Assembly (NCBI GenBank): GCA_934133115.1
Contig: CAKPAV010000126.1
Coordinates: 1 to 5,534, forward strand
Source of the DNA: an uncultured Bacilli bacterium
Lineage (GTDB): Bacteria > Bacillota_I > Bacilli_A > RFN20 > CAG-826
Direction: 5' to 3'
Length of the DNA stretch: 5,534 bases
Below are positions 1-4,134 of the stretch, one piece after another; within the stretch, counting starts at the first letter, position 1; the number at the start of each line of letters is the position of its first letter. The position numbers were made by a program, and so were the translations under genes. The notes under the pieces are model-generated. The model had not been told where the DNA came from and ran no database searches. It was given only the letters and a program-made list of their open reading frames with translations.

Positions 1-8
1 ATGATATC

Positions 9-794
9 ATGAGTGATTTCTTAAAAGCAACAATCGGAATATTAATTCCTTTTATAGGAACAACATTAGGATCAGCTTTTGTTTTCTTTTTAAAGAAAGA
101 CATGAATCCTAAAATGCAAAAAGCTTTATTAGGCTTTGCTTCTGGTGTTATGATTGCGGCATCAGTTTGGTCGCTTTTAATACCAGCAATTGAAATGTCG
201 TCTAATTTAAAAATTCAGTGGCTACCCGCTGCGGTTGGATTTTTGTTAGGTATGGTTTTTTTGTTAGTTCTTGATACTATTATTCCGCATTTACACGTTA
301 ACAATGATAAACCAGAAGGAAAACCTTCCCACTTAAATAAATCATTTATGCTTATTCTTGCTGTTACTCTTCATAATATTCCAGAAGGTATGGCAGTAGG
401 AGTTGTTTTAGCAGGTATGTTAAGTGGAATAACTAACATTACGATGATGGGTGCATTTGCTTTAGCTATAGGTATAGCTATACAAAACGTGCCAGAAGGA
501 GCAATTATATCGACTCCATTATTAGGTTCAGGATGCACCAAGAAAAAAGCGTTCCTTTATGGAACACTTTCAGGAATTGTTGAACCTATTGGTGCGATTA
601 TCACAATACTTTTAACATCGCTTATTACTCCTGCTTTACCTTATATTTTGTCATTTGCGGCAGGCGCAATGATTTATGTAGTAGTGGAAGAACTAATACC
701 AGAAACACAAAATGGTGAACATTCTAATATTGGAACAATTGGTGTAGCAATTGGCTTTACCCTTATGATGATATTAGATATTGCTTTAGGTTAA
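9..794 (+). CDS. ZIP-family divalent metal (zinc/iron-type) transporter, GufA/ZupT-like
   Basis: This is a 261-residue integral membrane protein expected to move Zn2+ or a related divalent metal across the cytoplasmic membrane. About eight hydrophobic segments are visible (roughly residues 5-28, 38-61, 72-92, 112-136, 144-170, 181-207, 210-229 and 240-260). The ZIP signatures are intact: HNIPEG at 122-127 in the fourth segment and QNVPEG at 159-164 in the fifth. These form the family's binuclear metal site, and E192-P193 follows in the sixth segment. The loop between segments 3 and 4 carries His residues (H94, H96, H108), typical of a metal-binding loop. GFASGVMIAAS at 42-52 matches the GufA branch well. 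The length is normal for the family. Only 8 bases precede the ATG, so its RBS cannot be judged; the frame stays open to the window edge and a slightly earlier start is possible. The ATG overlaps a TGA (ATGA), as in translationally coupled operons. Metal specificity and direction cannot be read from the sequence. Confidence 0.95.
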   Translation: MSDFLKATIGILIPFIGTTLGSAFVFFLKKDMNPKMQKALLGFASGVMIAASVWSLLIPAIEMSSNLKIQWLPAAVGFLLGMVFLLVLDTIIPHLHVNNDKPEGKPSHLNKSFMLILAVTLHNIPEGMAVGVVLAGMLSGITNITMMGAFALAIGIAIQNVPEGAIISTPLLGSGCTKKKAFLYGTLSGIVEPIGAIITILLTSLITPALPYILSFAAGAMIYVVVEELIPETQNGEHSNIGTIGVAIGFTLMMILDIALG

Positions 795-913
795 ATTTAT
801 AATAATCTTTAAAGCATTTAGCATAATGACTAGCTTAACAAAAACCACAAGGATAAGCCATTTCTATTAAAGACATATTACTATTAAATAAATACTTTTT
901 TTTAATGGATACA

Positions 914-945
914 TCATAAGAAAAGTAGAAGGAGTCATAAGAAAA
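914..945. repeat. Pair of 11-bp direct repeats, 21-bp period
   Basis: TCATAAGAAAA occurs at 914-924 and again, identically, at 935-945. The start-to-start distance is 21 bp, two turns of B-DNA, so both copies face the same side of the helix. They lie about 40-70 bp upstream of the -35 box at 987. This spacing is typical of tandem activator sites, for example of response regulators. Use as a binding site is inferred; AT-rich sequence can produce short repeats by chance. Confidence 0.4.
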
Positions 946-979
946 TTCTTTTTATGTATAAAAAACTTGATTGTTTATC

Positions 980-1001
980 TTTTTTGTTTACAAACAAAAA
1001 A
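980..1001. repeat. Inverted repeat with 10-bp arms overlapping the -35 box
   Basis: TTTTTTGTTT and AAACAAAAAA are perfect complements separated by the two bases AC. The repeat covers the -35 hexamer at 987-992. Because the arms are mostly T and A runs, the informative part is the core TTTGTTT-AC-AAACAAA. It could be a protein-binding site or simply part of an AT-rich promoter. Confidence 0.4.
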
Positions 1002-1015
1002 AGAAGTTATATTAT
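987..1015 (+). promoter_or_regulatory. Sigma-A-type promoter of the small membrane ORF
   Basis: A -35 box TTTACA (987-992, 5 of 6 matches to TTGACA) and a -10 box TATTAT (1010-1015, 5 of 6 to TATAAT) are separated by the ideal 17 bp. The predicted transcription start, about 1022, falls on the left edge of the 16-bp palindrome. An RBS and ATG follow at 1048-1061, so promoter, operator, RBS and start codon form a coherent series. Confidence 0.6.
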
Positions 1016-1021
1016 TACTAT

Positions 1022-1037
1022 GTTAGTTATAACTAAC
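1022..1037. promoter_or_regulatory. Perfect 16-bp palindrome at the predicted transcription start (candidate operator)
   Basis: GTTAGTTATAACTAAC is self-complementary over all 16 bases, with no central spacer. It begins about 7 bp after the -10 box, where a bound dimeric repressor would block initiation. The half-site GTTAGTTA differs from the TetR-type operator at 3531-3548, so the TetR protein in this window is not the obvious ligand. The cognate regulator is not recognisable here; MarR, GntR or TetR-type dimers are possible. Confidence 0.55.
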
Positions 1038-1058
1038 TAATAAAATCAAGGTGTTCTT

Positions 1059-1258
1059 ATGAAAGTAATCGCAGAAAAAATAAACCCCTTGGAATAAGAT
1101 ATATTATTCTATTATGCTTACTAATATTTTTCTTTATTTTATCAATTTTAGGCACTTTGATAACTTCGCTATTTTTATTTTTTGATTTACTTAAGAAATG
1201 CTTGCTCTTCAAAGTGTACAATTATATAAGTATAGTAAAGCGCCAAACGCATGTATAG
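1059..1258 (+). pseudogene. Small membrane protein ORF broken by an apparent one-base deletion
   Basis: An RBS (AAGGTG, 1048-1053) lies 5 bases before ATG 1059. The frame starts M-K-V-I-A-E-K and then stops at TAA 1095-1097 after only 12 codons. The -1 frame is open across this point and reads G-I-R-Y from 1091, then a long hydrophobic run with about 30 mostly aliphatic or Phe residues, then a basic tail ending K-R-Q-T-H-V at TAG 1256-1258. One extra base in the A6 run (1075-1080) would join the two parts into a continuous 66-residue protein whose N-terminus reads MKVIAEKNKPLGIRY, a short polar start followed by one long or two short membrane helices. I do not recognise a named family. It may be a pseudogene, the remnant of a longer polytopic protein, a base-call error at a homopolymer, or a slippage-controlled gene. 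The hydrophobic continuation directly in register makes chance unlikely. Confidence 0.5.
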
Positions 1259-1260
1259 GC

Positions 1261-1290
1261 ATTGATAATAAATTAACAAGTATTATCAAT
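1261..1290. repeat. Inverted repeat, 10-bp arms with 10-base loop
   Basis: ATTGATAATA (1261-1270) and TATTATCAAT (1281-1290) are exact reverse complements around a 10-base loop. The repeat begins two bases after the stop of the small broken ORF. No T tract follows, so it is not a standard intrinsic terminator. It could be a 3' stabilising hairpin or a protein-binding site; arms this AT-rich give a weak RNA stem. Confidence 0.45.
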
Positions 1291-1339
1291 AACTGGTAAC
1301 TCGTGGATAAAGTTTCGACTTTCCAATAAAAAACCAAAA

Positions 1340-1367
1340 GAAAGCCGCGCAAATAGGCGCGGTTTTC
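1340..1367. terminator. Rho-independent terminator, probably bidirectional
   Basis: CCGCGC (1345-1350) and GCGCGG (1357-1362) form a perfect 6-bp GC stem around the loop AAATAG. Flanking GAAAG/TTTTC pairs extend it to 11 bp in + strand RNA, with one G-U pair. In the minus direction the GC stem is followed by a T-rich run (CTTTCTTTTGGTTTTTT), giving a good terminator 13 bases beyond the HicB-like stop at 1380. In the plus direction four T follow the stem and would end transcripts from the 1059-1258 region. It is by far the most GC-rich patch in an otherwise AT-rich area. Confidence 0.85.
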
Positions 1368-1379
1368 AAATACTTAAAA

Positions 1380-1676
1380 TTAGTAATTATTTTGTTCTTT
1401 AGGCTTCTTTTTATCTTCTGGCAAATCATAAGATAATTCAATGATTTCATCAGCTTCAGGATAATATTTTAGAATTTCTTCATAGCTAGAAGGAGTGACA
1501 TATTGGGCATTAGAAATATTTTCTTCTAAAACATATTTTAATAAATCATAAGCCATAATCATCGCATTTTCATAACTATCTCCACAAGTTACAGCGCCGA
1601 TGATATTCGGAATCTTAACATTATAATAAGTACTATTTTCTTCTTTTTTTAATGTGGCGTAAAAGTGGTAATGCAT
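1380..1676 (-). CDS. HicB-family antitoxin-like protein (orphan)
   Basis: A 98-residue soluble protein with the HicB-type partial RNase H-like fold. The N-terminal strand motif M-H-Y-H-F-Y-A leads to Y-N-V-K-I-P-N at 18-24, then I-I-G-A-V-T-C-G-D at 25-33 and the helix S-Y-E-N-A at 34-38, matching the family pattern of PDLPG, T-x-GD and EEA. A P-S-S-Y-E-E-I segment at 62-68 also fits. The C-terminal 15-20 residues are Lys/Glu-rich, and no ribbon-helix-helix or HTH DNA-binding domain is seen. HicB antitoxins normally neutralise a HicA mRNA-cleaving toxin of about 60 residues. No HicA is encoded here: the upstream TPR gene ends 2 bases before this ATG and a terminator follows the stop. The nearest RBS-like GAGG lies about 15 bases upstream inside the TPR gene, so translation probably depends on coupling to that gene. 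It may be a domesticated HicB-like protein acting with its TPR partner rather than an antitoxin. Confidence 0.82.
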   Translation of the reverse strand: MHYHFYATLKKEENSTYYNVKIPNIIGAVTCGDSYENAMIMAYDLLKYVLEENISNAQYVTPSSYEEILKYYPEADEIIELSYDLPEDKKKPKEQNNY

Positions 1677-1678
1677 AA

Positions 1679-3436
1679 TTAGTTTTTTGAACCTCTAAAT
1701 TTTTCTAGTCTATTATTAACATCTAAATAAATTTCATCATGTTTTTCTTTATAAACTTCGTTAGTGTCATTCATTAAATAATCTAAAGATTTTAATAAAT
1801 ATTCCTCCTCTTGCTTAGGGTCATTCATTGCTTCATAAACGGTAGCAATATAACTAGCAAACATTGCAGAATAAATATCAGAAGTAGGTTCATCGTCATA
1901 ATTACCAGCTTCTTTATCTTCAAGATAGTTTCTTGTTGCGCCAAGCGCACTATTGAAGTCTTTTAAGTCAAAACATACTTTAAAAAATTTATTTGTTAAA
2001 TCTGCTAGCATTTGATTACAACCTATAAAATCATGGTAGTAACAATGTTCAAGTCCGTTAATTAAAACAACTTTTGCTACTTCAAGATTACCAATCTCAT
2101 AATTTAATGATCCTGATTCTAAAGCATATTTTGCAAGACGTTGATATTTAGAACTAGTATCACTCATTTTTAAAGTGAGTTCATAAGCTTTATCATAGTT
2201 ATTGATAGCTTCGACATAATCACCTAATCCTTCTAAAGCAAGACCAAGTGACAAATGAGCTTGGCTAACGATATCATATTCTAAATCATTCTTTGGATTA
2301 TCAATTAAATCAAAGATATAGCACGCTAATTTCTCAACTTTATCATAATGTTTTATTAATACATGTGTGTTGCACATCGTATTTAAAAACAAGACATAAT
2401 CCATTTGGTATCTTTTTAGTTTTTCTCTAGGTAATTTATTTAAATAATCTAATAAAGCAGTTCCGCATTTGATTGATTCTTCATAGGCACCAACGGCATT
2501 AAGAATATTAGTGTTAATAGCGTATATATTAATTAATAAATCATAAGGGAAATTTTCTAAATCTTTTACTAATAGTTTTTTAGCGGAGTCTAACGCAATA
2601 TCTGATGCTTTTAAGGCAAGTTCATAGTCTTTTTGCATAAAAGTGATAGATGCTAAGCGCCACCATAAACGTGAATTAGTTTCTAAAATGTATTCTTCGT
2701 CATCACCTTGATAAGTATCAAGCATTTTAAGCATATGTACAATGGAATTTTGGGCATCTTTTAAATTGTTTTCTTCAATAAGACTAGAAACAACGAGACT
2801 AGATAACCCAAAAACTATTTCTTTTTCACTATCAGAAATTGTTCCTTTTGGGTAATTTTGAATAGCATAATTAACAAATTTATTGCGGATGAATACAAGT
2901 CTGTCTCTTGATATTTTACTTTCTCTTTTAATGGCTTCTACTTCATAAAGAATAGAAGTTTGTTTATCATCATCAAGATTATCAAAGTTTTTTAAATTAT
3001 ACACTAACTCATATAAAGGAAGAGATCTTAAAGCAGCCTCGGCATTTTCTTTACCTAGTTCCTTAGCTTTTAAAAAATATTCTTTGGCTTTGTTAAAATC
3101 AGGTTTAACATCTTCGAATCCATCACGATAGGAAACCGCTAAATTAAAATAGGCACCAGGATGATTACCTTTAATAGCTTTTTCATAATATTCAACAGCT
3201 TTAGGAATATCTTTATTTACTCCTAATTCAAAAGCATAACAATTACCTAATTTAAATAATAAGTCAGAATCATTAAAATGTTCGGCTTTTTTTAAATAAT
3301 AAAAAGCTTTTTTCCCTGCTTCTTTATCTTTAGTTAACCAATAATAATGTCCTGCGACTTTTTTTAATGCTTCAAAATCACCAGTTTCAGCAAGAGCTTC
3401 TAACTTTTCAAGATTATCAATTTCTTCATTATCCAT
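1679..3436 (-). CDS. Sel1-like/TPR repeat protein, cytosolic
   Basis: A 585-residue alpha-helical repeat protein with no signal peptide or membrane segment, so it probably acts in the cytosol as a protein-protein interaction scaffold. The N-terminal third has Sel1-like repeats (about 59-94 and 95-131: L-G-N-C-Y, K-A-V-E-Y-Y-E-K-A, A-Y-F-N-L-A-V-S-Y, K-A-K-E-Y-F-L-K-A). The rest carries degenerate TPR-like helical pairs; clearer ones are near 256-290 (L-A-L-K-A-S-D-I-A-L) and 395-425 (L-S-L-G-L-A-L-E-G-L-G-D-Y-V-E-A-I). Further pairs lie at about 440-470 and 522-554. No catalytic domain or N-terminal HTH is visible. The start is supported by GAGGTG seven bases upstream of the ATG. It is first in an operon with the HicB-like gene 2 nt downstream and is divergent from tetR. 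Such proteins are common in low-GC gut bacteria and mostly uncharacterised; the partner is unknown. Confidence 0.93.
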   Translation of the reverse strand: MDNEEIDNLEKLEALAETGDFEALKKVAGHYYWLTKDKEAGKKAFYYLKKAEHFNDSDLLFKLGNCYAFELGVNKDIPKAVEYYEKAIKGNHPGAYFNLAVSYRDGFEDVKPDFNKAKEYFLKAKELGKENAEAALRSLPLYELVYNLKNFDNLDDDKQTSILYEVEAIKRESKISRDRLVFIRNKFVNYAIQNYPKGTISDSEKEIVFGLSSLVVSSLIEENNLKDAQNSIVHMLKMLDTYQGDDEEYILETNSRLWWRLASITFMQKDYELALKASDIALDSAKKLLVKDLENFPYDLLINIYAINTNILNAVGAYEESIKCGTALLDYLNKLPREKLKRYQMDYVLFLNTMCNTHVLIKHYDKVEKLACYIFDLIDNPKNDLEYDIVSQAHLSLGLALEGLGDYVEAINNYDKAYELTLKMSDTSSKYQRLAKYALESGSLNYEIGNLEVAKVVLINGLEHCYYHDFIGCNQMLADLTNKFFKVCFDLKDFNSALGATRNYLEDKEAGNYDDEPTSDIYSAMFASYIATVYEAMNDPKQEEEYLLKSLDYLMNDTNEVYKEKHDEIYLDVNNRLEKFRGSKN

Positions 3437-3458
3437 ATCTTAACACCTCACTAGCAAT

Positions 3459-3467
3459 ATAATATCA
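3459..3467 (-). promoter_or_regulatory. Possible extended -10 promoter of the TPR/HicB operon
   Basis: Read on the minus strand, TGATATTAT matches an extended -10 element (TG-n-TATTAT, 5 of 6 to TATAAT). Transcription would start near 3452, just ahead of the RBS GAGGTG (3449-3444) and ATG 3436, giving a very short leader. No good -35 box is seen at 17 bp, which an extended -10 can tolerate. The evidence is modest in such AT-rich sequence. Confidence 0.3.
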
Positions 3468-3497
3468 CGATAGTTTATGGAATAAAACAATTAAAAT

Positions 3498-3526
3498 TTG
3501 ACATAATCATAGTTATAAGATAATAT
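3498..3526 (+). promoter_or_regulatory. Sigma-A-type promoter of the tetR-lipoprotein operon
   Basis: A consensus -35 box TTGACA (3498-3503) is followed after 17 bp by TAATAT (3521-3526, 4 of 6 to TATAAT). An overlapping TATAAT at 3524-3529 would need a long 20-bp spacer. The transcription start is expected near 3533, inside the operator at 3531-3548. The leader then carries AGGAGA (3553-3558) ahead of ATG 3563. Confidence 0.7.
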
Positions 3527-3530
3527 AATA

Positions 3531-3548
3531 AATGAACAATCGTTCATT
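3531..3548. promoter_or_regulatory. TetR-type operator, 7-bp arms with 4-bp spacer
   Basis: AATGAAC (3531-3537) and GTTCATT (3542-3548) are perfect reverse complements separated by AATC. ATGAAC-n4-GTTCAT is a form often seen upstream of TetR-family genes. It sits immediately after the -10 box and over the predicted start site of the tetR promoter, 14 bases before the tetR ATG. Binding by the adjacent TetR protein, giving autorepression, is inferred from position and symmetry. Confidence 0.75.
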
Positions 3549-3562
3549 AATCAGGAGACACT

Positions 3563-4123
3563 ATGCTGAATGAAGAAAACAAACTAAAAAAGAAACAAGA
3601 AATTATGGTAAAGTGCTTTGATTGTTATGCTAAACATGGTTTAGCCGGAACAGGCATTAACTTACTAGCAAAATCTTGTAATATGTCCAAAGGTAATATC
3701 TATATTTATTTTGATAATTTAGATCAATTAATTATTGAGTCTACAGCGTATGTCATGGAAAAAGTAGAAGATGACTTTATGGCTTTAGCGCCTACTTCAC
3801 TTGAAGATGTTAATCGTTTCTTAGATGAAGTGCCTTATTGGACTAAAAATAAGCATGGTGATAAATATCGCCTTATGTATCAAGTCTATACGCATCCGAA
3901 ATATTATTTAGAAGGACAAAAGTTTTTTGAAGGAGTTAGCAAAAGATATCAAGAGTATGCTAAAAAACTTGAGAGTGTTATCGGAATTAGTAGCGATATA
4001 TTAACTCCACTAATATTTATCTTTGTTCGAGCATCAGTTCATTACGCTTTATTTGAAGATGAATATTATTTAAAATCACAAATCAAAGTACTAAAATTAG
4101 CCGTTTCTGCATTTTTAAAATAG
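3563..4123 (+). CDS. TetR/AcrR-family transcriptional regulator
   Basis: A 186-residue protein of typical TetR length. The N-terminal DNA-binding domain spans about 10-57: helix 1 around E13-K24, A-K-H-G-L at 23-27, the HTH from G29-T30-G31 (I-N-L-L-A-K) to the recognition helix M-S-K-G-N-I-Y at 41-47, then the family hallmark Y-I-Y-F at 47-50 and D-N-L-D-Q-L-I at 51-57. Residues 60-186 form the helical ligand-binding and dimerisation domain, which has no close signature that would name the inducer. The start is supported by AGGAGA five to ten bases upstream. The gene has its own promoter and an 18-bp operator over the start site, so autorepression is likely. It is followed 11 nt later by a lipoprotein gene in the same operon, its most probable target, and is divergent from the TPR operon. 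TetR proteins beside envelope proteins often respond to membrane-active compounds or lipids, but nothing here identifies the signal. Confidence 0.96.
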   Translation: MLNEENKLKKKQEIMVKCFDCYAKHGLAGTGINLLAKSCNMSKGNIYIYFDNLDQLIIESTAYVMEKVEDDFMALAPTSLEDVNRFLDEVPYWTKNKHGDKYRLMYQVYTHPKYYLEGQKFFEGVSKRYQEYAKKLESVIGISSDILTPLIFIFVRASVHYALFEDEYYLKSQIKVLKLAVSAFLK

Positions 4124-4134
4124 GAGGAAAAATT

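Larger units (their letters stand above)
795..1058. other. Gene-free intergenic stretch leading to a promoter region
   Basis: No supported coding region is present. The first 120 bases after the transporter stop are AT-rich and hold no convincing rho-independent terminator; an 8-T run at 896-903 has only a weak ATTAAA/TTTAAT pairing around it. From about 914 the sequence becomes structured: direct repeats (914-945), an inverted repeat (980-1001), -35/-10 boxes (987-1015), a palindrome (1022-1037) and an RBS (1048-1053). These look like the control region of the small broken gene that starts at 1059. Confidence 0.6.

Noticed and set aside
795..910. Intrinsic terminator after the ZIP transporter
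   Set aside because: The 8-T run at 896-903 is not preceded by a stable GC stem. Only weak AT pairings such as ATTAAA/TTTAAT are found.
954..1040. 28-codon plus-strand frame starting at ATG 954
   Set aside because: It runs straight through the predicted promoter and palindrome, and the nearest RBS-like AAGGAG is about 20 bases from the ATG. It is better explained as regulatory DNA.
1071..1097. Programmed -1 ribosomal frameshift in the small membrane ORF
   Set aside because: The A6 run is not in the register of a canonical X-XXY-YYZ slippery heptamer relative to ATG 1059, and no stable downstream stem-loop or pseudoknot is evident. A one-base deletion or base-call error is simpler.
1380..1676. 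Complete HicAB toxin-antitoxin module
   Set aside because: No HicA-sized reading frame exists beside the HicB-like gene: the TPR gene is 2 nt upstream and the terminator is 13 nt downstream.
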